From positions 51,181-65,829 of the forward strand of contig NW_003109982.1 of the NCBI RefSeq assembly GCF_000003605.2: a DNA stretch of 14,649 nt. The letters are read 5' to 3'. The DNA is from Saccoglossus kowalevskii (Eukaryota > Hemichordata > Enteropneusta > Harrimaniidae). This document shows positions 1 through 8,630 of this stretch, in pieces (position 1 is the first letter of the stretch; every line of letters starts with the position of its first letter). The notes beneath the pieces are model-generated. The model did not search any database. It was not told the DNA's origin and saw nothing but the letters and a program-made list of their open reading frames with translations. A program made the translations under genes and the position numbers.

Positions 1-660
1 CTCACGCATCACAAGCCAATTTTTGGTTTTCATCTTTTCAATTAATTTACCAAACTTTAAAATAAAATCTTTCCATCTACTCATTTAATTTTTTGACAAT
101 TTCAAATCAATTTCCCTTCATCCGATGGACCTTTCAACCTTTTCAATTTATATTTCAAATGCGTTCACACCTTCCATAGCCACACTCATCTTTACAGACG
201 ACTTTTCTGACTCCTCAATTTATTTTTCTAAACTCCAAAATAGCATTCCTGTCTTATATATCGGATATTTCCTTCTTCTCAATTTTTTTTTTTTCAAACA
301 ACTTTTTCACTTTCTAATGCAACTGCCTTCTCAATATATTTTTTAATTTTCTAGACGACTTTCCTTTTTCTATCACAACTTTCCCAACTTAGACGCCTTT
401 TCCCATCTTCTAAGTTTATTTTTTAAATTTCCTGGCTTTGAAAAATGACTTTCACAGCCTTGTTGTACTTTCCCTTCTTCTGAATTTATTTTGTAAAATA
501 TTCCCCACTTCAAAGCAGCTTTCCAAATTCTGTAGATGACTTCCCAGTCTCAATTTATTATTTTTATAAGTTTTGAAATAACTTTCCTGCCTTACAAAAC
601 AACTATCCAAACATTGCAGATTACTTTTCTGTCTTTTATATTTTTTTTTTAATTTTTTCA
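1..660. repeat. Degenerate T/C-rich tandem repeat, about 70-bp period
   Basis: The plus strand is dominated by T and C, and a loose unit of the form ACTTTCCC..CTTCT.AATTTATTTT.TAAA recurs near 142, 216, 278, 331, 410, 480, 550 and 632, with spacings of 53-82 bp. No coding exon is recognisable on either strand; the short reading frames reflect the base bias. It lies past the 3' end of PARK7. A minus-strand AATAAA at 559-554 and ATTAAA at 653-648 are the nearest poly(A)-like hexamers to that gene. Confidence 0.6.
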
Positions 661-699
661 AACAACTTTCCCACTCTCTAATTCATTTATACTGAGTGC

Positions 700-990
700 A
701 GTATACATTAATAATAACCAATAATGCAACAAACAAGTCAGTCATTTTGAAATGGATCTTTACTGACTTTATAACTTGTGTGTACAGGTTGATTTGAACC
801 TTATTCAGAATGGCAGAAATTAAAAAATAAAATGACACACACCAAGGTACCATTATGTATGCACCAAGTCGACCATTTTGAATCCGAATTACAATACAAA
901 GTAATATGCATCACAGTCCCATTATGTTCCATGTATGTACACAGTTTGAATGAAATCAGTCCATGCATGCATGAGATTCAGCTCTCAAAC
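700..990. repeat. Diverged fragment of the 150-bp-module repeat family
   Basis: Strings such as CAGTCATTTTGAA, AAAATGACACACACCAAGG, CGACCATTTTGAATCC and ACAGTTTGAATGAAATCAGTCC recur in order in the copies at 1343, 4980 and 7086. It overlaps the likely PARK7 3' UTR. I found no AATAAA on the minus strand from the stop codon down to here. Confidence 0.6.
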
Positions 991-1149
991 GAAATATTTT
1001 CAATGGATAAACAGCCCACAAAACAAGCACCTGGCTAAGTAGTCCATATGGCTAGTGCATAGCTAAGAACTGCTTATTAAGCAGTATCATAAAAGAAAAC
1101 AGAGTTTACAGAGCATATGGTAATGAAACTCTATAAATATCAGCATCGT

Positions 1150-1310
1150 TCACAGTTTAAGCAGCATTGGTGGAATAAGTGAATCTTTGGCGTCTTTTCC
1201 TTTCAAGATTTCTACTAGAGTCAGAGCAAATTCAAAAGCTGTACCAGGACCACGACTGCTAACAAGATTGCCATCTACAACCACTCTGTCTTCGCTGTAA
1301 TGGTATGAAT
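1150..1310 (-). CDS. PARK7: PARK7 last coding exon (residues 132-184, stop)
   Basis: The acceptor GTTTGACAG ends at 1311. The exon completes Asp132, then reads [30 protein letters not shown] and ends PPMLLKL with TGA at 1152-1150. An ATG upstream in the same frame is intronic, lies in repeat sequence, and is not the start. A branch-point-like TCTAATC lies at 1342-1336, directly beside the left edge of a transposon copy, so only about 30 bp of unique intron precede the exon. Confidence 0.97.
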
Positions 1311-1548
1311 CTGTCAAACCAACAGCACAAGATAAGATTAGACAAGCCATGCATGGCACAGTCCCCGTTAGTTATCAAATTTGAGATATATAGTTATGTT
1401 TATAGTAATATAGCTGGAATATAACCATGTCAGGAATATGATTTTTTTAACATTAAAATGATTGACATTTGTATCTGATCCTCAAACAAGTACTTGTCCA
1501 TATTGAGAGATATTGCTCTGGAACAGCATTCAAAATCAGCCATTTTGA

Positions 1549-1598
<50 letters not shown>

Positions 1599-4500
1599 CA
1601 TGATGTATAACGAATATATAAAATTTGAATATAATCAGTCAAAGTATTTAAGAGTTATGGCTCTAGAAGCCCAATCATTAAAACAAAATGGCCGCCAGTC
1701 AGCTATTTTGAATCCAATCTGAAAATAAAATGACATGCATCAGGAACCTGTAATGTCTAACGTGTGTTATAAGTTTGAACGAAATCCATCCATAAATGCC
1801 AGAAATGCTTGATATTTGATGATTTTTTAGTACAAAAATGACAACCATTCGGCCATTTTGAATAGGATCGTCAAACTAATATATCTATGACATGATGTAT
1901 AATGAATATTTAAAATTTGAACATAATCAGTCAAAACAATATATTGGAGATATGGCACGAGAACCACATTGATTAATACAAAATGGCCATTTTGAATGTT
2001 ATCTGAAAAACAAAATTATTTGCATCAAGGTCCCATAATGTCTAATGTATATACCAAGTTTGAGCAAAATCGATCTGTAAACAGCCGAGAAATGGTTGCT
2101 TTTTATGATTTTTAGCACAAAATGGCCACCATTCGGCCATCTTGAATCAGATCGTAAAACAAAATGATGTGCATCAAGGTCCTATAATGTCCAACGTATA
2201 TACAAGGTTTGAACAAAATCCATCTGTAAACAACCGGGAAATGCTCGATTTTGATTATTTTTAGCACAAAAATGGCCGCCATTCAGCCATCTTGAATCAG
2301 ATCATGAAACAAATTGACGTGCATATGTATGATATCATGTACGATGTATGTGTGAAGTTTGATTGTGATTGGTCCAGGCATTTCTAAGATATAGGTCCGG
2401 ACGCATGCACAGACGCATACAAGCACGCACACACGGACACACGGAGGTCAAAACATAAGTCCCTGTTTTCGGACTGCGTTCGAACGGGGACTAAAAATGT
2501 GGTCAGAATCAAGCAACAATCTCTCTATATGCATTTGAAGAGCTTTCTCGTGTAACATCTGTTAGTATGCAAAGGACCTAGTAACATTTATAATTCCAAG
2601 TAATTATTCAATACAGAACATATTTTAAAACATGTTCATCCCTGTTCATATGAATGTGACGTAAAAACACATAAATTTATAATAGATAGGAATCATGTAT
2701 CAAATGTATTGTATTTTATTACTGTTCTATATAGAACTCTACACCTGTCCTACCAGGTATTTAAAATGCCAAAAAATGACCATGCTCACGTAATTCTCAT
2801 GTGTGCGCGTGAGAATGGGTATTTTTACGTGTGTTCTGACGTAACACAGTACACTTCAAGGGTGACAAAGATAAATGCGTTATCGTGCGTGAGAATGAAT
2901 GTTTTTAGTGTGTTCTCACATGAAAAAGAAAAATGCGTGAGAACCCTTATACGGTTTTGTGTCCCAATCTCACGTGCGTGAGAATGATTGTTTTTAGTGC
3001 TTTTTCACATACATTGAAAATGCATGAGAATCCTTATAGGGTTTTACGTGCGTGAGAATGATTGTTTTGTTTTTTAGTATGTTCTCACGTAAAAAAGAGA
3101 AATGCGTCATCACGTGCATGAGAATGATTGTTTTTAGTGTGTACTCACGTGAAAAAAAAAATGCATGAGAACATGCGTGACCCTTATAGGGTTTTGCATC
3201 CCAATCTCATGTCCGTGAGAATGATTGTTATTAGTGGGTTCTTACGTACATAGAAAATGCGTGAGAATTCTTATAGGGTTTTGCGTGCGTGAGAATGATT
3301 GTTTTGTTTTTAGTATGTTCTCATGTGAAAAAGAGAAATGCGTCAGAACGTGCATGACCCTTATAGGGTTTTGCGTCCCAATCTCACGTGCATGAGAATG
3401 ATTTTAGAATGATTGTTTTTCAGTGTGTTCTCACGTAAAAAGAGAAATGTGTGAGAACGTGCATGAAAATGATTGTTTTTAGTGCGTTCTTATACAGTTT
3501 TGTGTCCCAATCTCACGTCCATGTGACAATGGCTTATTTCCGGCCCAACTCACGTACGTGAGAAAGACGAGAGAATAGTCACATGTCAAACTGTAGTTCA
3601 AAAACTCAGTGACTAGCATGCATGAATTGTGTTATTCCTCAGAAATAAATGAGAAACCACTATGTCATGCTGTAATGCAATACAGAAGAAGAAGAGTTTT
3701 GGATTCCACTGCTTCTGTATATTTAAAGGGTGGTGGTCGTCGCAATGTGCATGTGTGACATGTTGATAAACATTGATTTTCCCACAATCCAATGCGCTCT
3801 TCTAATGGAAATCAAAAGTATGAGGTTTGACCTGGGCGCAACTTGCACTAATTACCGCCGGTACTCCTATACCTTCCAATCACCTAAAAATACTTAATTA
3901 AAGCTTGGTAATATCTCAGTTTGTACTCGTTGATCTGCGCAACAGTCAAAGTCGTCATCTTTGTTTATATGAGACCCATATATCTCGAGCATGCGTGGCG
4001 CAACGACTACCGCCCTTTAACACAATTACATCTGTGTGTATTTCCAACAATAAACATAGATCCCTCAAATAAAATAACAATTTAATTGTCCATGACCTGA
4101 ATAGGAAATATCAATAGAAAGCATCTAGATCCTTGTTGAGTAGACATACCTTCTAGTTTGGATTTCATTGATGGATGTGATGTCAATGACTTTCCTTTAC
4201 CAATGTCATGACTTAATAGAGCAGTGGGTCCTATAAATAGAAACAAATGTCATATTCAACTCAGAACAATACACACATTATTACAAGTATTATTCAGTCT
4301 TTGTTATTGATTTACTCATAAACTGATGTCCACACACTGTAAATTGTTAATAGAGACTGACATTACTTATAACCAACATATTATATTCTGCCAGTTTGCC
4401 TCAAATAACTCAAAGTGATCAAAAAAACTAGATGTAAAATTCAACATCAGAAAAGTTGATTGATTTAAGATCTGACATCGGACAAAACTGGTTTAACTCT

Positions 4501-7500
4501 AATATTACCAAATCCCTAATCTCTATTTGAAAACTAAAGTTTAATGGTACTACAAATAGTTATTACTGTGGAAGTAACCTAACCAGCAGTAGTAATATTG
4601 AGATTAACTTAATAGAAAACTGTTCCATTTGAACTATCAATATTGCTATTTTATTACGTTTTTATTCACAGTAATGAAATATTAGTCATAAAACAAATAT
4701 TTTATTATGAAGTAGGGGTAATGGGTACACAACACTAAATAAAACCATCAAGAACCTTAACCTGCACAGATAGCTGCCACAACTTTACCACTTGAATAGT
4801 GTGACAATAGCACTTCTTTCACTTTGGCAGACTAGAAAAAAACAAATTTTAAAATTTTAAATTCTGAATACTGGTAACAACTAAATATACATTGTATGAT
4901 GTGTTATAGGTGTTAAACAAGTGTTGACATTGCTCAGTCCATGTTCTGTATTTAATGCCAAATATCATCACCAGTAGCAATCCAGTAGTATGCGTGTACA
5001 TTATGGCTAAATGTCAAGCATATTTGGTTGAATCACTAAAAAATGTGAACCAAAATCCAGTATGTAGAATCATTGTACTGAGTTTGAACAAAATCAAGCT
5101 AGCCCTCTAAGAGGAACAGTTGTTAAAATGACATGCATCTGTAATCACACATTTACAAACTGCAATTTCAGGATTGTAAACAAATTGGCCATCAGTTTGA
5201 CAAATTTGATTGAATCACAAAATAACATAATTTACTGTATTACCCAGTAGCTAAGAGTATAATACTTGTATGCACACTTTATACTTAATCAGGAAATATA
5301 TCAGTGAGGAAACGGCATGGACATGAATAAAAACAAAATAGCCGCCAGTTGGTCATTTTTGTATGAATCTCAAAAAAATATGCCATGTGTCTGTAACTCA
5401 ATATGCATGATCATGATACAAAATTTGATGAAAATTGCCCTGTTCATCTCTGAGGAGTATTCCCAGACAGGAGAGCCTCGACAGGATTAAGTATCAGATT
5501 TTTGCAATTTTGAGGACCAAAATGGCTGCCAGTCAGCCATCAAATGGTAATGAAAATTGATGAGCATATGTAAGTCATCATACATTGTCTGTGTATTTGA
5601 ATGTGATTGGTCAAAGCATGTCTGTGAATTGGCTCTGGGCATACTAACTGACGGACGGTTGGATGGACAGAAACCAAATATATTTTGTGGGATCTATGAG
5701 GAAAATTGATAATGAGCATTACCAAAGGTCTTCTCTAGTCAATAAAAATTCCTCTACTGATCTGAATGAAACATGGGGTAAATGTTATTAAAAATCATTA
5801 AAGCGATTTGATTGATAAAATTCACTTCACACATTTGGTCTGAACTCAAAATTATTACTTGTAATCAGCCAGTGTACACTTACTTGGGATAGATTCTGAG
5901 CACCTTTAGCCCCTCCAGGGAGAACCACAGCATCATATTGGCCCTGTTGAATAAAAAGTACATGATATTGAACATAAAATTCTGTTTTTCATATCATTGG
6001 AATTTGAATTTTTTTTTTCATTTTGTTGCTTAGAATAAATGGTGAATGTAACTAATGCAGGCTTTGTATATTAGTGTTCTCTGTCATACATTTTACTATT
6101 TTGTATATGATTCCATTTCAAGTATCTATTAAAATGAGTATGCAGCACAGACTGCACTCAACATTAATACCAAGAAAATAGAAATGTTGAAAGTAAACAA
6201 CAAAACCACAATAGTCAAAGACAGCCACAAGTTAAGTGAACTAATTTAACTATTTAGATGCCAATGTCAGAAAACAAGGTGGTTGTGGTGGGTTTTTTAA
6301 CAACATAATTCACAAAGCAAGGAAAGTTTCTATCTAGCTCAAGACAATTTGGAACTCTCGCAAGGTTATATTAAAGTGGAGAGGTCATCATCTGCTCATG
6401 TCCCAAGCGACGATAACAGTGCATGCCAAATATGCAAAGACTCATGGGTAGAAGCTTGTTTGTAAACAACGACACATTATGGTCTTTTGCTGGGTGTGCT
6501 TTAAGAAGCAAAATATGATTGTTCATATCACAAGACTCAAAATCAGATGGCCATATATGTTGTATCCATGGTGATATACTTAAGAAAACCAACATAAAAT
6601 GGATTAGTGATGTAGGAGTACAAAATGTCAAGTATCTACTCCATTATTATTACTTATTGACACAGATTATGATTCAATTTATTTTATTTTGTGATTTTGC
6701 AAGTAGCGTAATTGTATATGATGCATTGTTTTATGTAACATTAAATAAAATCAATATTCAATGTTTCTAGGAAAATCAAGTTATTGTCAATGTTTTTACT
6801 GACTTGGTCAGCTATTAACAATGAAAAAAGTACATTATGTTTGGGAATTACAACTTTATTCCACAAAAGATTATAAGGATACATGAAAATAAAACCAATA
6901 TGGCTACTAACATAACTTGAATATAACTTTAATTCAAATCTTAATATCTTAAACATTGAATACATATAAATCAAATTTAGATAAAATCCAAATCACAAAC
7001 TATTTATCCAAGTTTGAAAAAGATTGGAAAAAAAATGTTTGAGTTATTGTAATCAACAAAAAATGTTTTCAAATTTAACAAAAACAAGCCATGCATGGCA
7101 CAGTCCCTGTTAGTTATCAAATTTAAAGTGGGAGGGTCACGATAACAACACACACTAAAAACGCAAAGGCTCGTGTGAGACGCTTGCTTGTAAACAATGA
7201 CACTCTGATCTGAAAAATAAAATGACGTGCATCAGGAATGTAAGTACCAAGTTTGAACAAAATTTATTCATAAACGCCAAGATTCAGTTCTGTAATGCCA
7301 AAAATGCTTTATTTTTGATGATTTGTTAGCACAAAAATGGCTGCCATTTGGCCATTTTGAATCAGATAGTCAAACCAATATATCTATGTCATGATGTATA
7401 ATAAATACATAAAATTTGAACATAATCAGTCAAAGCATGGCAGAGATATGGCACTAGAACTGCATTCATTATAACAAAATGGCCGCCAGTCAGGTCCAAC

Positions 7501-8031
7501 GTATGTACCAAGTGTAAACAAAATCCATCCATAAAAGCTTGATTTTGATGATTTTTTAGCACAAAAATGGCTACCATTCGACCATCTTGAATCAGATCGT
7601 GAAACAAATTGATGTGTTTATGTATAATATTACGTATGATGTATGTGTGAAGTTTGATTGTGATTGTCTAAGATACACACACGCAAGCCTTTGTTCAAAT
7701 GTTGATTTTTGGAGTTTTAATAGGACCTAAGATGGTGAATAAACAAAAAAACTGGTCAATGTGCATATCTCTCATTATGACTTTGTACATGGATTAAAAC
7801 ATTTACCTGCTTCATAGCATCATCCAGACTGCTATCTGGTTTTATGACAACATTTCTACTGCAGTTTACAGTCTGGTCACCAGTTAAACCAGCCACTGTG
7901 ACATTTATCTATACAAATGAAATTTACACAATACAGTTATCTATAAACTACATACATCTTTTCAGTGATATTACCTTTAATATATACCTGCTAATTAAAT
8001 GGTCCACCTAATATACTAAATATTATTATTA

Positions 8032-8097
<66 letters not shown>

Positions 8098-8630
8098 CAA
8101 AAATTAAAGAGGGGGGTTGTCAAAAATACATGTAGTATTGTAATGTAATTGGTAAAATGTCTCTTATCCTGAGATACCCCCGGTGAAAGTTGACGTGCTG
8201 CATATTATCGTCCGATAATGCATGGCAATCACGTGACGTAACGCACAAACACTTAAGGCATCTGCATAGTACACATGAAAGTATTTAAAATTGCAATGAT
8301 ATAGGTAATACGAAAATTGAACGTGGGTATAATAAAGTAAGTGGGCGTGGTCGATTCGCACCAATACAAGCTACTGTTTTGCTAATCTTATTCGCTATTC
8401 TTGTTTATGTACCAAGGTCACAGGAGACCCAAGTTCTGCTCATATGACAGTTGGAGCATGGAGTTTTATATCTCTATTGCTGGAGTCATCATTTCATCGG
8501 GAATTTTAGTAGTTGGATATCTAGAGGATACAGTCAGAAAAGAACTTACACCGCCTCGCCTAAGTACATCTACTGTAATCACGACTTCCATCTCCTCTGC
8601 TCCTTCAGCTAAAATTACTAAAGCTGACAT
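1150..8630 (-). CDS. PARK7: DJ-1/PARK7 orthologue, complete, six coding exons
   Basis: DJ-1/PfpI superfamily protein, a cytosolic/mitochondrial homodimer linked to oxidative-stress protection in animals; its enzymatic activity (glyoxalase, deglycase, chaperone) is debated. The exons join in frame to give 184 residues against 189 in human. Visible landmarks are the N-terminal GAEEME with Glu15 (human Glu18), Cys43-Ser-Arg (human Cys46), LPGG at 69-72, the nucleophile-elbow AAICAG with Cys103 (human Cys106), His123 (human His126), SRGPGT at 150-155 and a C-terminal helix ending MLLKL. Human Cys53 is replaced by Lys50, and the loop before the last exon is two residues shorter. All introns have GT..AG ends, and the exon boundaries fall where I recall the human ones. 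An in-frame TGA lies five codons before the ATG. It is divergent from the FHA gene starting at 9268. No disruption is seen, so the gene should be functional. Confidence 0.97.
1346..1357. repeat. GCCATGCATGGC perfect palindrome at repeat edge
   Basis: A 12-bp perfect palindrome beside the left terminus of the modular repeat. The same bases occur at 7088-7099, so it belongs to the element rather than to the gene. Confidence 0.6.
1556..1597. repeat. (TA)n microsatellite
   Basis: About 21 uninterrupted TA units inside the modular repeat. The neighbouring module has non-repetitive CAAACTAATATATCTATGACATG at the matching place, so the run appears to have expanded there. Confidence 0.95.
2501..2784. 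other. Intronic stretch without recognised feature
   Basis: AT-rich sequence between the modular repeat and the minisatellite, inside the PARK7 last intron. No exon, splice-bounded frame or repeat family is recognised. Confidence 0.5.
2785..3565. repeat. Hairpin-rich minisatellite with higher-order structure
   Basis: About ten imperfect copies of a 70-100-bp unit built from CTCACGTGCGTGAGAATGATTG, TTTTTAGTGTGTTCTCACGT, AAAAAGAGAAATGCGTGAGA and CCCTTATAGGGTTTTGCGT. Three of these are dyads: CTCACGTGCGTGAG, GTTCTCACG..CGTGAGAAC and CCCTTATAGGG. The anchor CCCAATCTCA recurs at about 2963, 3200, 3378 and 3506, which gives a higher-order unit of about 238 bp with later shorter versions. The array ends with the perfect palindrome CTCACGTACGTGAG (3549-3562). 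It lies in the PARK7 last intron. The 90-codon frame across its left part is a by-product. Confidence 0.85.
3566..3722. other. Intronic stretch without recognised feature
   Basis: Short unique-looking intron sequence between the minisatellite and the TTAA element. Nothing recognised. Confidence 0.5.
3727..4016. mobile_element. TTAA-flanked MITE, 290 bp
   Basis: The element is bounded by TTAA at 3723-3726 and 4017-4020. The left end AGGGTGGTGGTCGTCGC and the right end (complement AGGGCGGTAGTCGTTGC) match at 14 of 17 bases, and the pairing continues weakly to GCATG at base 27. TTAA duplications are typical of piggyBac and Kolobok transposons. No reading frame is present, so it is a non-autonomous copy. 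It is more GC- and CpG-rich than its flanks and sits 130 bp downstream of PARK7 coding exon 5 in the transcript sense. Confidence 0.75.
4150..4230 (-). CDS. PARK7: PARK7 coding exon 5 (residues 105-131 plus split codon)
   Basis: The exon starts GA after TTATAG, completing the glycine of ICAG, and ends GAA G before GTATGT; 81 nt. It encodes [20 protein letters not shown] then MKSKLE. His123 is the human His126 equivalent next to the active cysteine. The human exon is six nucleotides longer as I recall, which accounts for the two-residue deletion near the exon end. Confidence 0.96.
4240..4760. other. PARK7 intron 4, no recognised gene
   Basis: AT-rich intron. The only structure seen is an imperfect inverted repeat, TTTAACTCTAATATTAC (4492-4508) against GTAATATTGAGATTAAC (about 4590-4606), enclosing some 80 bp. 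This is a possible small foldback element without a clear target duplication. Confidence 0.4.
4762..4831 (-). CDS. PARK7: PARK7 coding exon 4, active cysteine (residues 82-105 in part)
   Basis: The acceptor is TTTTTTCTAG and the donor GTTAAG; 70 nt, leaving one base (G) of a split glycine codon. It encodes [18 protein letters not shown] then AAICA, placing the nucleophilic Cys103 (human Cys106) four bases before the exon end. The donor is less canonical than in the other exons (GTTAAG), but the frame and residues are unambiguous. Confidence 0.96.
4980..5690. repeat. Diverged copy of the modular repeat, PARK7 intron 3
   Basis: Shares CTGAGTTTGAACAAAATCAA, AAAATGACATGCATC, AAAATAGCCGCCAGTTGGTCA, AAAATGGCTGCCAGTCAGCC and the tail ATGTGATTGGTCAAAGCAT..GACGGACGG with the copies at 1343 and 7086. 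It is older and less regular, and no terminal repeats remain. The 61-codon minus-strand frame here is not a gene. Confidence 0.6.
5884..5943 (-). CDS. PARK7: PARK7 coding exon 3 (residues 62-81)
   Basis: The exon follows the acceptor TTCAACAG and ends CAA before GTAAGT; 60 nt, phase 0 at both ends. It encodes [11 protein letters not shown], the strand and oxyanion-hole loop of the DJ-1 fold, followed by AKGAQNLSQ. It matches human GPYDVVVLPGG plus GAQNLSE. Confidence 0.96.
5944..6368. other. PARK7 intron 2, proximal part, nothing recognised
   Basis: AT-rich intron sequence with short A and T runs. No exon or repeat family is recognised on either strand. Confidence 0.5.
6369..6700 (+). mobile_element. 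Possible remnant of a TTAA-type transposon, second repeat family
   Basis: TTAAAGTGG.GAGG.TCA, GATAACA, GCAAAG.CTC and GCTTGTTTGTAAACAACGACAC recur in the same order at 7124-7207, so both are copies of one family. The copy here continues into an ATG at 6479 followed by codons for [10 protein letters not shown]. After a frame change it reads [15 protein letters not shown], which loosely recalls the start and Trp region of a THAP zinc finger, as found in Kolobok transposases. The cysteine/histidine set is incomplete and the frames are broken. The repeat relationship is sound; the THAP reading is weak. Confidence 0.35.
6701..7085. other. AT-rich intronic stretch, nothing recognised
   Basis: Very AT-rich intron-2 sequence. 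Overlapping short frames on both strands reflect composition; no domain, splice-bounded exon or repeat is recognised. Confidence 0.5.
7086..7700. mobile_element. Second copy of the modular repeat, PARK7 intron 2
   Basis: The left end ACAAGCCATGCATGGCACAG then TCCCTGTTAGTTATCAAATTT is nearly identical to that at 1343. The body keeps fewer modules, with AAAATGGCTGCCATTTGGCC near 7336 and AAAATGGCCGCCAGTCAGG near 7476. The right end is eroded, ending near ACACACGCAAGCC. A piece of the second family (TTAAAGTGGGAGGGTCACG, from 7124) interrupts it at TTAA just inside the left end. Confidence 0.65.
7807..7908 (-). CDS. PARK7: PARK7 coding exon 2 (residues 28-61)
   Basis: The exon starts after TATAG at 7910-7909 and ends CAG before GTAAAT; 102 nt, phase 0 at both ends. 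It encodes [11 protein letters not shown], then NCSR with Cys43 (human Cys46) and Arg45 (human Arg48), then [15 protein letters not shown]. Lys50 sits where vertebrate proteins have Cys53. The length equals what I recall for the human exon. Confidence 0.96.
8020..8094. repeat. (ATT)n microsatellite
   Basis: About 25 ATT units with one G substitution near 8034, in PARK7 intron 1. No LINE or SINE body precedes it in either direction, so it looks like a free microsatellite. Confidence 0.95.
8095..8549. other. PARK7 intron 1 remainder
   Basis: Moderately CpG-containing intron next to the promoter. It holds the E-box/CRE composite at 8229-8241 and a CCAAT at 8361-8365. The 66-codon minus-strand frame here has no recognisable domain and no splice support. 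Confidence 0.5.
8229..8241. promoter_or_regulatory. E-box plus CRE-like composite in PARK7 intron 1
   Basis: TCACGTGACGTAA combines a palindromic TCACGTGA E-box (bHLH-ZIP type, similar to MITF/TFEB/USF sites) with an overlapping TGACGTAA CRE-like half. It is in the first coding intron, about 310 bp inside the PARK7 gene. This is motif evidence only. Confidence 0.3.
8550..8630 (-). CDS. PARK7: PARK7 coding exon 1 (start codon; residues 1-27)
   Basis: Minus-strand reading from the ATG at 8630-8628 gives [20 protein letters not shown] then DVLRRGG, the first beta strand and helix of DJ-1 including Glu15, which pairs with the active cysteine. The donor GTAAGT follows at 8549-8544, phase 0. The preceding TGA CTT AGT ACA ATA is in frame, so translation cannot begin upstream in this exon. 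A CTTAG ten bases before the ATG could be an acceptor, which would mean a non-coding first exon as in human; I could not place that exon. A plus-strand reading frame over the same bases is longer but spurious. Confidence 0.96.

Larger units (their letters stand above)
1343..2500. mobile_element. Modular dispersed repeat with short terminal inverted repeats, PARK7 last intron
   Basis: The left end contains AGTCCCCGTT (1360-1369) and the right end its complement AACGGGGACT (2483-2492), preceded by a GGAC/CGCACA-rich tail. Inside, the string GCCAT.TTGAAT recurs at about 1539, 1702, 1852, 1985, 2136 and 2286, so the body is a tandem of modules of about 150 bp. Each carries AAAATGGCCGCCA, GACGTGCATCA.GG and CAAGTTTGAACAAAATCC. 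The left boundary ACAAGCCATGCATGGCAC is shared with the copy at 7086. No coding potential is seen. Probably a non-autonomous DNA element; no target duplication is seen. Confidence 0.65.

Noticed and set aside
1312-1359. Upstream ATG in frame with the last PARK7 exon
   Set aside because: The bases are intronic, after an AG acceptor at 1312-1311, and partly belong to the transposon copy; residues before SYHYSE do not match DJ-1.
1430-1642. 70-codon minus-strand frame with a Tyr-Ile run
   Set aside because: Produced by the (TA)n microsatellite.
2709-2981. 90-codon plus-strand frame
   Set aside because: It runs into the CTCACGTG minisatellite, has no domain, and lies in a PARK7 intron on the opposite strand.
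4500-4508. TAATATTAC, identical to the nicking motif of circular Rep-encoding DNA viruses
   Set aside because: A nine-base AT-rich match in an AT-rich intron, with no Rep-like frame nearby; most likely chance.
6371-6974. Overlapping 77-86-codon frames on both strands
   Set aside because: They are mutually antisense, low-complexity and without splice support; only the repeat relationship is kept.
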